From NCBI GenBank assembly GCA_015680685.1, contig MNCI01013629.1:307900-371899 (forward strand): 64,000 nt of DNA, in the 5' to 3' direction. Under the pieces are notes generated by a model. The model searched no databases, was not told where the DNA came from, and saw only the letters and a list, made by a program, of their open reading frames with translations. Shown piece after piece: positions 11,331-22,245 of this stretch (position 1 is the first letter of the stretch; each line of letters opens with the position of its first letter). A program made the translations under genes and the position numbers. This DNA is from Gnetum montanum (lineage: Eukaryota > Streptophyta > Gnetopsida > Gnetales > Gnetaceae).

Positions 11331-12595
11331 CAACTGTTGGGATTTTGAAAGGTGGAAACAAAAGTATTGATCACAAAGTTTTTCTGGAATTCAAAATCTT
11401 CTAAAAAATGAAAAATTGTACAGACCATGAGTCCTGGTAAAATACCAGGGGTCGTCGTCAAGTCACCATGAACTCACCACAAATTGTGCTCAACGAATTT
11501 TGTTAAAAGCTTAAACACCATAGTTCATGGTGAAGAAGATGAATTATGGTTACAATACCACAACCTAACCATAGGTTGTGGTTAGCAGAAACAAATTTAA
11601 TAGCACTTTTACCAACATGAGAGAGCCAAGATAATCCCACAAGGTGTGAGAAATTTTCCTTATCTGAATTTGCAGACCATCACTTGTGGTTGATGCACCA
11701 TGGGTCACAGTGAAGCCAAAAGTGTCAACCACAAGTCATGGTAACCTTATGGTGAGGAAGAAATGACAAGTCATGGCAAGTTCGTGGAGAATTACTGAAT
11801 CAATCACGACCAAACCATAGGTTGTGGTCAAACAGAAAATGAAGTCATGGAGATGACTTTTGAACTTCTTGATAATTGAAATCTAAATGTTTTGAACTTC
11901 TTTGAGCTGAAATGAATGCAACTAGTGCTGAATTTCCTGAACTTGAATTGATTTTGATTGCTGCTGATTGTTGATGAGTTGATGGAAATTGTTGGAGAAT
12001 TGTTAATGGAACAATGATGATGGTTGAATGAGGAGTGAAAATGGATGGTAGAAATTACTGAATGTTGAATGATGGAGTAATAGAGAGAAATTTTGTAATC
12101 AAATCATACTTCTTTCTTTCAAGTCAAATATTGAATAATATGTCTATGTATTTATAGGAATTTGATGGGGCCATAATGGCTATTGAAGATACAATTCATT
12201 TTTCATTTAAATTAGGCTGGAAATTGAAGGGATATGAGAGATTAGGGTTATTTTTCTATTACATCAGCCCATCAATCTTTTAAAGATGAAAAATAAATGG
12301 AGTTTCCTGTTTTGACCTATATGGCATAAAAAACGAAATAAAAATTACATGGCTTTTGTCTCTATATTATAAAAGATTTTGACTTGTCTTCTCTTGAACT
12401 TTTGACTTTGGATTTTATCTTCATGTCTTCAACTTATTTTACTATACTTCCATATGTAAATATCACCTTCAATTACCTTGAATCTTAGTTTATTATATTC
12501 ATTTTCTTCTTCTAATGTGTATACCACAACATGGATAAGTAATTTGTGCAAAGGACAATGAGTCAAAGTGCATGCTAGAATTAACAAACCTAACA
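11331..12595 (-). repeat. Probable Copia 5' LTR (minus) and primer-binding site
   Basis: The minus strand begins TGTTAGGTTTGTTA at 12595 and ends near 11338 with ATCCCAACA, giving TGTT...AACA ends. TTGTATCTAAG follows, a weak version of the initiator-Met primer site TGGTATCAGAG, and then the gag ATG. Length is about 1.26 kb. The interior holds a cluster of imperfect repeats (11420-11835). The partner LTR is not in the window, so the ends are inferred. Right after it, at 12596, a plus-strand Copia pol frame starts mid-domain, as expected if this element landed inside it. Confidence 0.5.
11558..11581. repeat. 9-bp stem hairpin within repeat cluster
   Basis: CCACAACCT and AGGTTGTGG form a perfect inverted repeat around a 6-base loop. 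ACCATAGGTTGTGGT recurs at 11813-11828, and variants with CCATGAGTC or CACAAGTCATGGT are scattered over 11420-11840. Confidence 0.6.
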
Positions 12596-12790
12596 TTCCT
12601 CAATGGCATTTTGGAAGAAGATGTGTACATTTATCCATCTAAAGTGTTTGTGAGAAAAAGTAAAGAACATAAGGTATGCAAATTACTTCATGGTTTAAGA
12701 TAAAATTTCTATGTAAGTTTGAACATAAAATAATCATCTCAAGGTACCAATGTAATCCTAACTTTAGAAATAAAAATTATGATTGTATAA
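12596..12790 (+). pseudogene. Ty1/Copia RT fragment B1
   Basis: Reads FLNGILEEDVYIYPSKVFV and VCKLLHGL from 12597, the Copia RT block around AFLNG-L-E-VY. A decayed stretch resembling GF-RC--DPN follows to about 12783. It is flanked by the minus Copia LTR on the left and the plus LINE on the right. Sequence from 18657 on again starts AAATTACTTTATGGTTTGAAG, so either this is a target-site duplication of the LINE (12680-12699 against 18657-18677) or two Copia copies abut. Confidence 0.65.
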
Positions 12791-12800
12791 GGCTCAAAAC

Positions 12801-13811
12801 ATGTCGGGAGCGGGAGCGAGAGTGCTCAAGGGTCCAAGTGTGGGAGGAGGTGCAGGCAGGGGTGCCGGCACGGGCACTGGCACTAGCACTAGAAGGGGCA
12901 TAGGGATAGGCACGAGTGCAACTGTCAGAACGGGAGGGGGCACTGGAGAGCTGAGGGCTCATGGACTAGGGACCCATGGGGGGCAACCAAGGGGACCAGT
13001 GGAGGGGAAGAAGAAAGGCATAGGCAGAGGTGAAGCTGAGGTAGAAAGGCCAAACCAACAAGATCTAGCACGAGCCCAAGACAAAGGGGCTATGGAGTTT
13101 GAGGCCTACTCTAGGGAAGGAGCCGTCATGCGGCTCAAGGTTGGCCACCCACCCAAGGGCATTCTGCAAAAACTAGAGTGGAGCTTGCTTGGAAAGTTTG
13201 TATCGGAAGGGGCGCAACCCAGGATGGACCTGATCGGGTGGTAGGTCAAAGTAGCATGGGGGCTAGACAATGTAACCATAAGGAGTTTGGCGGGGGACCA
13301 GCTACTCTTCTATTTTCAGATGGCAAAGGATCAAGAGTGGGCCCTCGTGGGAGGGCCTTGGTTTTATGGGGCTAGGGGGCTGGCCCTAGCTCCCTAGCGT
13401 CCATGGGCACACCACCATGTGGGGCTGTTTGAGAGGGCGCCTATCTAGGTGAGGCTCCATGATTTTCCCTTGGAATATTGGTCCCTGAAATTCTTGAAAT
13501 CACTAGTAGAACTGTTTGGTGAATTTATCAAGTTTGACGCCTTCACAGAGTCTATGGACCGGATGGGATATGCCTGCTTTTGTGTGTGGCGGTCATTACG
13601 ATCGGAAGATAGGATGCAAGAGGTCATCTTAGACATGGAGGCAAGAGAAGAAAAGGTTCGGGTACGTTTTGAGAATCTTCCAGAAGCACCTACGAAGATG
13701 CCTCAAGCTTGCAAGATTTGTGGCAAGGGCATTCTGCCGTGGATTGTAGGGTTGCCTAACCTGAGACACAACAAGGTTGGAATCTGGTGGGCAAAAAAGG
13801 CCACACCATGA
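12801..13811 (+). pseudogene. LINE ORF1 (nucleic-acid-binding, gag-like)
   Basis: Starts MSGAGARVLKG with a Gly/Arg/Thr-rich disordered N-terminus open to 13244. It shifts frame into a DUF4283-like domain (LLFYFQMAKDQEWALVGGPW near 13300; LHDFPLEYWSLKFLKSLV near 13453; DRMGYACFCVW near 13556), then ACKICGKG near 13706, the start of a CCHC zinc knuckle whose His and second half read in another frame. ORF1 proteins of plant LINEs bind the element RNA. The first ATG codon after the Copia junction was chosen as start. Confidence 0.65.
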
Positions 13812-14260
13812 AGAAGGAATCTTTGATGCCTAGGGGCAGCCAATCCCTGATGGCATGCCCAGAACAGCACACTCCTACATGGGGAACAGAGGCTAGTAAG
13901 AAGCTCAATTGCAAGGACTACACAAGCAAGGGCCCAAAGGCAGGCAGAGGAAGCTAGAGGGTATACGGTGTCGCCTCACACACCACTGGCAAGGCAACTC
14001 AAGGCATCAAGAGGATCGGGACCAGAGCTGCCCCTGCTGGGGGAATGGATCACATTAGGTAGGGGATCCACTAAACCAAAAATGAAAGACATCTTGGGTG
14101 TGAAGGACAACATTCAAGGGGTTGAGGTCAATCAGCCACTGCCCAAAGTAGGATGCCTGGATATAGCACACACAAGAAAAAAGTCCACCCAGCTGGACCT
14201 TGATTTGGGAGTGCAGCACACACTTCGGGAGGTGTATCACAAATGCTTGTCTATGTCACC

Positions 14261-14900
14261 ATGAAGTTCTTCTCCTGGAATTGTTGAGGACATGGTACCC
14301 CGTATAAAAGGAATACCCTGAAAAGCATAGTGAGGAAAGAGGGATGTGATGTGGTGTGCCTACAAGAGACAAAGTTGCAAGGTGCAGAGAGGCAGTTACT
14401 ACAGTGGGAAGGCTGGCACCTGCACATGGTGCCTAGTAGCGGTCAAGCAGGAGGATTGGCGGTCTTGACCAGGGACATGGTTGCTATAGCAAATGCATCT
14501 GATTGGAGCCTCACCATGCACATGCCGCAGGCCGATCTTTGGGTTACCATCATATATGGGGCTCAAAGTTGGGAGGCTCACATCTAGGAGTTCAAGCGCA
14601 TGGCAACCCTTGTTGGCAATACAGCCAAGTGGATAATGATTAGCGACTTTAATCAACAATGTTCTGCTGGGAAAAGTCGGAGGTGATTGCTCTGACCCTC
14701 CGAGGGCCAGGGACTATAATGCATTCATTCAAGAGTATGACCTGGTCAATCTAGAAATTACAAGCTACAAATACACGTGGAGCAATGGACGAAGAGGGAT
14801 AGACCAGGTTCAGTCGAGGATCAACAGGGTGTGGCTCAGCACTAGCCTCCTAATGGAATCAAACATTCAGGCTGAAGGTAACAAAAGATAGGCGTTGGAT
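14261..14900 (+). pseudogene. LINE ORF2 endonuclease domain
   Basis: ATG 14261 begins MKFFSWNC-stop-GHG (Arg codon now TGA). VVCLQETKL follows near 14352, then GQAGGLAVLTRD near 14443, ISDFNQ near 14641 after a TAG at 14586-14588, and YTWSNGRRGIDQVQSRIN near 14770. These are the motifs of the AP-type endonuclease. Frame breaks occur near 14585 and 14660. Confidence 0.75.
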
Positions 14901-15259
14901 CACAAGTCTATTATTTGCAGAATCCAGACCATAGTGGATAAAGCTCCCTAGCCGTTTCAGTTCAAACAGACTTGGCTAAGGAACCTGGTACACACTACAT
15001 GGCAAAAATACAATGGCACACAAGAACCCAGGGAATTCCTGAAGGCAAGGCTGAGATCCCTCAAGCAACAAATAAAAAATGTAGCTTCCATAGAAAAATA
15101 CAACTTCAAGGAGTACATGTCACAACTTCAAGCTCAACTGCAGGAACTCCAATGGCAACAAGAGGAAGGAGAGCACCTTGGACAAGAAGAACAAGCCCTC
15201 CTCACAGAGCTCCAGGAATTGGATAGGGAGGAAGAAGCCAACTGGAAATAGAGGTTGCA

Positions 15260-16800
15260 GGTGACGTGATTAAGGGAGGGAGATCAGCACACCAAGTTCT
15301 TCTTTGCGGCTGCAAAAGCCCATAGGGCAATCAAAAGCAAGCTACAAACTTTACTACATGGCATTGATGATGAAGGGCGGCTGGACAAGCGACAAGGGCT
15401 AGAACAGTTGCAAGCATACTAGGAGGAGGTGTGGAGATGGAGGTGCACCAAACCCAACTTGGTCAATGTCCCTAGGATCTTGACTGGGGTAGATAACCAA
15501 CAGTTACTGAGGCCATTTTCACGGGCTGAGCTGCACACGGCCATGCAGGCAATGCCAACTAATAAAGCCCCAAGGCTGAATGGGTGGCCCATTGAATTCT
15601 TTAGGGAATTCGAGGAGATTTTGGGAGCTAACCTACTGGACACTTTCAACAGCATGCTCACCTAGAAACAAGTAAGAAAAGAAATTAACTGCTCCTAAAT
15701 AGTCTTGTTGCCGAAAGTCTCGAACCCAATGTCACCGAGGCAATTCAAGCTCATTGGAGTGTGCAACATGCTCCTAAGGATTTTTTCGTGGATGCTAGTG
15801 GGGCAGCTGGCTCCTCTCATGCCTAGGTTGATTGGACTGCATCAGGCAGGTTTCATCACAGGTCGTTTCTTGCAAGACCAGGTCCTACTATTGCAAGAGA
15901 TTTTGCATTCTCTAAGGACAACCAAATTCCCAGGGATGTGCATAAAGCTTGACATTACCAAGGCTTATGACTCGGTTAGCTAGGCAGCCCTTAGGGTAGT
16001 TATGTTTGCAAAGGGATTTGATGCTAAATTTGTCAATCTATGCATACAGATACAACAGGGCAGCCAATATTCCTTTGATATCGATGGGCAACTGTGGGGA
16101 TTCAATGGCACCAGGAGGGGTTTAAGGCAAGGAGACTCGTTATCGCCGCTACTATTCATATTGGTCATGGATCTGCTCAAGACTTACTGCTTGGAGGAGG
16201 GGGTCCAAGGGCTTGACATTCATGGGGTTTACTGTTTGGTCATCCACTTTGCTAATGACACGATGGTGTTTACCAGAGCAGTGATGCCTCAGGCTAAGGC
16301 CTTGTTGCGGGCGCTAGACCAGCTACGCAAGGAGGTGGGCCTCACCATTAACACTGGGAAGTCAACCATCCACATGGTGCACACACTACAAAAGGTGGGA
16401 GCAAAAATCATTCAAATGTTGGGCATTCTACCAAGCAACACGGAGAACAAGTATTTGGGCATGCCCATTTTTTATTGGCAACAAAAGAAGACATGGCTAG
16501 GGTTGTTGGAGAAGATCTAGACAAAAACTATGCACTGGATGAACCGTTTCCTATCACACAAGGGCAAGATGATCCTTGCATCTACTGTGTTGATGGCCAT
16601 GGCCAAGTTCGCAGCATCCATGGCCAAATCGTCGATGGGGGTGATGCAACGAATCGACAGCCTCATAAAAGATTTTGTGTGGTCAAGGGACAAAGGGGAT
16701 AAAACAATACACTTGGTTTCTTGGGCCAACACGGCTCGGCCTAAAACAGCAAGGGGGATCGATCTCCTAAAGTTCAAGGACAAGGTCGACCTAGGGCTGC
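15260..16800 (+). pseudogene. LINE ORF2 reverse transcriptase domain
   Basis: Key blocks: HTKFFFAAAKAHRAIK near 15290; TNKAPRLNGWPIEFF near 15560; LIGVCNMLLRIFSWML near 15750; HQAGFITGRFLQDQ near 15840; CIKLDITKAYDSVS near 15942; RRGLRQGDSLSPLLFILVMD near 16115; FANDTMVF near 16249; YLGMPIF near 16450; FVWSRDKGDKTIHLVSW near 16673. The catalytic F/YADD is FAND, one Asp replaced by Asn. Stops at 15663, 15696, 15980, 16518 and 16803 interrupt it. The domain copies element RNA at the nicked target. Confidence 0.8.
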
Positions 16801-17029
16801 AATAGCTCCTGCATAGATTCCTAGGCCACAACACAAATTTGATGTTGTGGACACAATTACTCAAACAAAAATATTGCTACTGGGAGGCAAGGACCAACAA
16901 CTCACAACTTTGGCAAAACTTGTGCCAGCATGTTCATGAAATGGAACCGCTAGGGCTTCTAGACCAACAACCCCAAGAGATCATAAAACATTGATACCTG
17001 TCTAAGTCCGCCTAGGTGAAAATCTAGAA

Positions 17030-17290
17030 GGGTGCTTACCGGAGAAAGTGAAGGCTTTTGGCTAGGTGCTTTAGCACCAGGCACCCCGTGTGTGCCACAT
17101 TGCGTGAACGAGGCATGCAGGTGAAGCCCACCTATCCCATGTGTTGTCATGATATAGAAACGCTGCAACACTTCATGCAAAGCTGCCACTTCACAATGAC
17201 TATCTAGCAGGAAGCTCAGCTTCCACCATTTGCTTGCCACATCAATTCGCCAACTTTGGCTGCTTTGTGGATGTTGTGGAAGCACCAGAA
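17030..17290 (+). pseudogene. LINE ORF2 C-terminal zinc-binding (zf-RVT-like) region
   Basis: Frames here read TRHPVCATLRERGMQVKP, YPMCCHDIETLQHFMQSCHF, then ALWMLWKHQNS. C-C-H-C spacing with ETLQHF-..-C is typical of the zf-RVT domain that ends ORF2 in plant L1-type LINEs. Confidence 0.65.
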
Positions 17291-17514
17291 CTCGTAGGTG
17301 TTCAAGGACATTGTGCCGCGACCATCAGTGACGATGGGGTATTAAGGTGTTTTGGAACAAGGTGTTGGCCGCTATGGGACAAAGACTCCTATTTGAACCA
17401 TCAGTCATAGAATTTACACAACAAGCGGAGCTGTGGCAACTAGTCCAGTGGATGGGCTGGGAAGATTTGCTACAACGTATGGAAGCAAAACAGGACGTGC
17501 CTACTGCTTAGTTC

Positions 17515-18420
17515 TATGACAATTGGCACAACAACGAAACCAAATTCCGTGCATGTTCCTACATTGGCAACGGCATTAGGTGTGAACACAGAGGGGGCAG
17601 TGGTTGCACCAGTTGTGCATGCATAGTCAAACGAATCCAAATTTTTTCAAGGGGACATCCCCAAGACCACCAGCGGTCACATTCGAAGATTGGCGCTATC
17701 GGGGGTTTGGAGGGAAGCTACCATCCTGGTTAAATGGTACTTCATACAGTCCGGATACCCCCACAAACTAGTGGGAGTCCATTTTATGTTTCTAAAGCAC
17801 ATGCAGCATGGGACAGCCATTAATGTGCTGCAGTACTTCTGGGACTCCAGGGAGACATCTTGGGGTGATCATCGTGCTCTAGTGGATGGGAATGCCGATC
17901 CCGTCGCTGAATCCCACGTTGGTTTACTCCCAGCGACAAGGCAAGACACAAGACCTCAGGACGGGACCCTCAGAAACTAACAGTGAGGCGATGAACACGG
18001 CAATAGACACCAAGGGCCACAAGAACAGGGGCTAGACATGAAGGACGAACACCAACAAACAAGGGCTGATTGGGATATCACAGCGGAATGTAGTAGAGCA
18101 ACAAAACAGGCCAGGCAAGAGGAAAGGGAGTGGTGGCAAGAGAGATGGGCAAACATGAGATGAAAGGCACAGCAGGAGACCACAAGAATGCAAATCCAGA
18201 CCCTGCAGTAGATGGAGGGCATCATTTCTAAACACAAGACATGTCTTACACAAATCATACAAGAGAACCAACAACGACTAGCATTCAGTATCGGCACTTC
18301 TATGAACCATACCACAATGGACACAATCTCTCATTCGCAACCTGGAGAGGAGAGTAGGGGGCCAACGCAGGGGTAGAGCCCACACACTAAGCAGCAAGGC
18401 AAAGCTAGGATGACTTAAGA
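17515..18420 (+). pseudogene. LINE extra ORF: conserved segment and coiled coil, no J-domain
   Basis: After the ORF2 zinc finger, the frame holding 17690-17980 reads back to about 17515 with a single stop near 17625. It carries WREATILVKWYFIQSGYPH, GVHFMFLKHMQHG, NVLQYFWDSRETSWG, matching the minus LINE near 9200. A frame change near 17990 leads to a charged helix (ADWDITAECSRATKQARQEE, REWWQERWANMR). The end of the ORF lacks the HPD region of the other copies and differs in sequence, so this is a diverged subfamily or a copy that lost it. I do not recognise the globular segment. Confidence 0.55.
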
Positions 18421-18659
18421 GGCGTGGGACTAGGGTGTCTATGTGGCCTGGTAAGTGGGGACCCAGGGGAAGGGAGACTGTAAAGCTTCGCAGGTGCAAG
18501 CAAAGCTTGCCTGAGGGAGGGCACTCTCGGATAGTTGAATTAAATAGGCTCTGTGGTTTTGTTAGCCGTAACATGTGGGGTCAGCTGCTCTAACCCAAGC
18601 TATACTAATGTATAGCTTTCTTTTTGGAATCAATACAACTCGAATTCTTTCAAAAAAAA
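18421..18659 (+). other. LINE 3' UTR and A tail
   Basis: Non-coding, ending TTTGGAATCAATACAACTCG, then CTTTC and eight A. It differs from the 3' ends at 840-878 and 25019-25060 except for the final AATACAA/ATTCTTTCAAA-like portion. Confidence 0.6.
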
Positions 18660-19543
18660 TTACTTTATGGTTTGAAGCAAGAACCTAGAACTAGGTTTCA
18701 GAGAATAAATGAATTTTTGCTAAAAAAAATTATAAAAATACCTCATTTGAACCAACTCCATACTTTAAACATGCAGGAAAGGAATTTATCTTCATATCAC
18801 GATATGTTATTGAGTTACAATTTATGTTTACATCTGAAAAATATTTGGAAAGTTCAAAATAGATATGCAAAATGAGATTGAGATGAAAGATGCTGGTTTG
18901 TTTAAAAATTTTGGAAATTCCAATATAGATGAGACAAAAGATAGCCTGAAAATTCATCAAATAAAGTATGCCCAATCAATCTTAGAAAAGTATGAAAAAC
19001 AAAATGAAAAATCAACAAATTCTCCATTATATCAAAATCTGAAATTTCAAAGGAAAGATAATACACCGTTGGTAGATGCATCACACTATAGAAGAATCAT
19101 TGAATCGTTGAGGTTTCTTTGCCAAAAAATTACCTACTTTGGAATAGGATACATAATTCTTATCTTGTTTCATGCAAGAATCAAGAGAATCAAACTTGAA
19201 TGCTCTCATATGTGTGCTTAGGTATGTAAAATCTACTTAAGATTATGGCCTAAAATTCGTTAAAGAATATGGAAAGTTTCATGCCTATACCAACGCTAAT
19301 TGGGAAGGTGACCAAGATGAGAGAGTCTGCTTCAAGTGGCATCATCTTCTATGGACCAAATCCTATTTACTTGAGATCTAAAAAACAAAGTCTTGTAAGC
19401 TTATCATCATGTGAAGCTGAGCTTATTACTATAGTTGATTTTGTTCATCATGTTTTATGGCTCACAAATTATTTACATAGCTTAGATTTAATATTAAACT
19501 TCCAATTCACTTCCATGTGATAATACATAACTATTATGCTTTC
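18660..19543 (+). pseudogene. Ty1/Copia pol remnant B2 (RT, RNase H)
   Basis: Reads LLYGLKQEPRTRFQRINEFL at 18660. An open block at 18865-19221 has DSLKIHQIKYAQSILEKYE and DNTPLVDASHYRRIIESLRF. RNase H sequence at 19269-19520 has SSGIIFYGPNPIYLRSKKQ and SLSSCEAELITIVDF. The frame then reaches a decayed DNT before the gypsy LTR cuts in at 19544. It resumes at 32677 with SKEHVLHKKS-like coding, so one Copia copy was split by the gypsy insertion. Confidence 0.8.
19539..19543 (+). repeat. Target-site duplication CTTTC (left)
   Basis: Five bases before the 5' LTR; identical to 32672-32676 after the 3' LTR. Confidence 0.85.
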
Positions 19544-20447
19544 TGATAAAACCTTTTTTGCCATGGACTACAATACCATGGACACGATATCATAGCTCTG
19601 CATACATCATCGTAGATGCAATATAGTGGGCCATGGTCATGCCTATAAATACCAACGCACCATCACATCAAAACAACAACTTATACCCAATGCTTAGCGA
19701 AATTCTTACAATTTGTTTTCATAACTGACTTATAGTTAGAGTGAATGCCTGCAGTGTGGTGAACTACAATTGTATAGAGTCTTTATTCTAGTGGATTGTT
19801 CCTAGACACAATTTATGACCAGCAATAAAGAAAAAGATTGTTTTTCATCATTGCAGCATTTCACTTAGATTAATTACTTAGCTTAATTTTACTTTTCAGC
19901 ATGTTTACTTTTATTAAGTCCTTTACATTTTCTAAGAACTTTACTTTTCCAATGTCCTTTAGTAAGGCAGTATAAGTACAACTAGTTTCGACCAAAACAT
20001 GTAACTGTTTGATAACCCAATAGTGACTTCACTTAATTCGCTCAATAGTGAATTCACTTAATTTATTACTGAGAAAGACAAACTAGTAATCCTAGTAACA
20101 GTTATATTAGCCCAGGATGTGTACAGCAAACCACAAATGGATACTTATCACTATAGGCTAGAATAGATTTACATTTCCATCACACTTAGATATAGAATTT
20201 ACAATTACTTTGACCATGTTAGCACTTAGTTTTAATATGAGCCAAACAACATCATCATACCATATACCTCACTAAGAGTTAAACCATACAACCTGCACTT
20301 CGCTAACTCTACGTGAGAAGAATACGATCGCAAACAAAACATCAACTACTAATATATTTACATTGTCCATCCACGGATTATGATCAGGTCGCACATGAAC
20401 ACTTGTGACTAGTATGGCTGAGTGTTGGAATACCCAACCACTCATCA
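19544..20447 (+). repeat. Gypsy 1 5' LTR (904 bp)
   Basis: Begins TGATAAAACC and ends CACTCATCA. CCTATAAATACC near 19645 is a TATA box, and GACCAGCAATAAAGAAAAAG near 19817 carries a possible AATAAA poly-A signal. The 3' LTR (31835-32671) is the same with many substitutions and is about 67 bp shorter. The family resembles the LTRs at 49633-50503 and 60060-60920 in plan and end sequences. Confidence 0.85.
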
Positions 20448-20448
20448 T

Positions 20449-20466
20449 TGGTGGCGTTGCCAGGGA
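20449..20466 (+). promoter_or_regulatory. Gypsy 1 primer-binding site (tRNA-Asp type)
   Basis: TGGTGGCGTTGCCAGGGA directly after the LTR differs at few positions from TGGCGCCGTTGCCGGGGA, the complement of the plant tRNA-Asp 3' end known from Athila/Tat-type elements. Confidence 0.7.
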
Positions 20467-20546
20467 TTTGTAAATGTTTGCTAGTTAGTTGATTTTTCAA
20501 AATTTGTTGTATCAAGTATCATCATGTACATTTTTCACACTTAGAT

Positions 20547-20692
20547 AAATTCTCTCAAAAGTACATACTCAAGCATCCAACACTTAACATGGTATCTACA
20601 ACTAACAAAAAATCTCCATAAATTCTCTGAAAAGTACATACTCAAGCATCCAACACTTAACATGGTTTCTACAACTAAGAAAAAATCTCCAC
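20547..20692 (+). repeat. 73-bp tandem duplication spanning the gag start
   Basis: Two units, 20547-20619 and 20620-20692, about 95% alike. Each contains ACTTAACATGGT-TCTACAACTAA-AAAAAATCTCCA, so the gag start codon is doubled: ATG 20589 runs into a stop after about ten codons (a short upstream ORF), and ATG 20662 opens gag. Confidence 0.8.
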
Positions 20693-22245
20693 CTACTACT
20701 GAATTTAATGAAAGTCATGACAAGGATTATAATGAAGAAGAATGAAGGGCACCGATGCAAATTAGGACTTCCTATGCTCACACTGATCCTTACTATCCTG
20801 ACTTCACATTTGTTTTTCACCAAGATGAACAACTCACATTGAGAGATTTACAAAGCAACATTGTCTTGCCACCAAAACATTCAGCACCATCAATGCTTCA
20901 GGCAACCCTTATGAGGTTAAACCTTGGCCATGTGCAAGAAGGTTACCACATCACCAAACATATGACCAAGCCATAACAACCAATGAAGGCTCATGCAACG
21001 AATGTTGTCATGGAGACAAGACATGAGCATGACAAGGGAAAGAAAGCACCTCAAATAGTTGTCCTGAAGGAAAAAGAAGATGTTACATTCCAAACTAAGA
21101 AGTTTTATCAAACTCATGGGTCCCATTTTCAAACACCAATCATCTACATTGAAGATCTCATTAAGATAAAATTGCATTCAACTCTTGCAGAAACCCCTAG
21201 AAGAGATAAGAAAGACTCTAGACTTAGGAGGAATTCAAAGCCTAAGACCTCCACTGAATCTAAAAGGGATAGATCATTGAGTCATAGAGGGAGAACCAAC
21301 CAGTACCATTCCCCAACTCTTTCATCTTCTTCCTCACATTTGTCTACAAATTTTGGAAAAGAGAAAGAAGACTAAGGGATCATGATGGAGAAAGATGGAG
21401 AGACCATGATAGATATGCATATTGAAGAAAGCATCCTAAAGAAGAGGAAGATAACTGTGATGAAATAAGAGAAAGGATCAAGCATGAAGAAAGAGAGTAT
21501 CATGAGCATCAAAGGAGTCACTACTACAACAAAGCTTATGAACCCAAAGACTACAAAGAACCCCTACTAGCCACTCGAAACATGATTAACATCAAGGAAG
21601 TTGTGTACCTTCCTACCAAGCATGTACAGGGATAGTTGCATCAAGTGACTAGACATGAAAAACATTCCAAAATTCGAATGCAGATATAATGCAAATCCAC
21701 AACACCATCTCCAAGCCTTCCATGATGTCTGTGCCCTGCAAAACATTGAAAATGACTGACAAAAATTACAGTTGTTTCCTATAACACTCATAAAGGAAGC
21801 ATAGAGCTAATACAGATCCTTAGAACCAAAATCAATTTGAAGATGAAGTACCATGCTAGAGCTCTTCAATGACAAGTACCGAACTTATTCTAGAGTGTCC
21901 AATTTGAGAAAATAGATCCAAAGATGGAAACAAGGGATGCATGAATCCCTTGATGCGGCAATGGGCAAGTGCTATTCATTATTGCATAGATGCCCCAGCC
22001 ACAAATTTTCTCAAAGTGAACAACTCAAACATATCATCAATAGGCTAAGGAACAAGACTAGAGAAACTCTTGGGGCATATGCCCAAGGCAGATTATCTAA
22101 AATGACAGCTCATCAAATTCAAGAACTCATTAACCAAGTGGCAAAAGAAGAAGAAGAGCTAAGAAAAAGAGAACCAGCAGAAGAATACAACAAAGATCCA
22201 GCAATATGGAAAACAGATATAAGAGTATGTAAGTCAAAATGAAGA
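20662..22245 (+). pseudogene. Gypsy 1 gag
   Basis: ATG 20662 reads MVSTTKKKSPPTTEFNE. Open blocks at 20755-20976, 20983-21375 (Lys/Arg/Ser-rich) and 21937-22242 are separated by stops. The core is near 21697-22160: NIPKFE--Y-ANPQHHLQAFHD, QLFPITL, SNLRK-IQRWKQGMHESLD, LLHRCPSHKFSQSEQLKHII and HQIQELINQVAKEEEELRKR. This is the plant retrotransposon gag fold (LFPRTL...SWY-SL). The same gag is encoded at 61586-62400. It forms the virus-like particle shell in intact elements. Confidence 0.7.

Larger units (their letters stand above)
12790..18659 (+). mobile_element. Near full-length L1-type LINE with extra downstream ORF
   Basis: In order: ORF1 (12801-13811), ORF2 from ATG 14261 with endonuclease, reverse transcriptase and zf-RVT-like block (to about 17220), then an extra coding region (about 17515-18420), a 3' UTR, and an A tail at 18652-18659. 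It is GC-rich against AT-rich surroundings. It sits inside Copia pol sequence; AAATTACTT-ATGGTTT-AAG occurs before it (12680-12699) and after it (18657-18677), a plausible target-site duplication, though Copia-like sequence continues to about 12783 on the left. All frames are broken. Confidence 0.8.
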
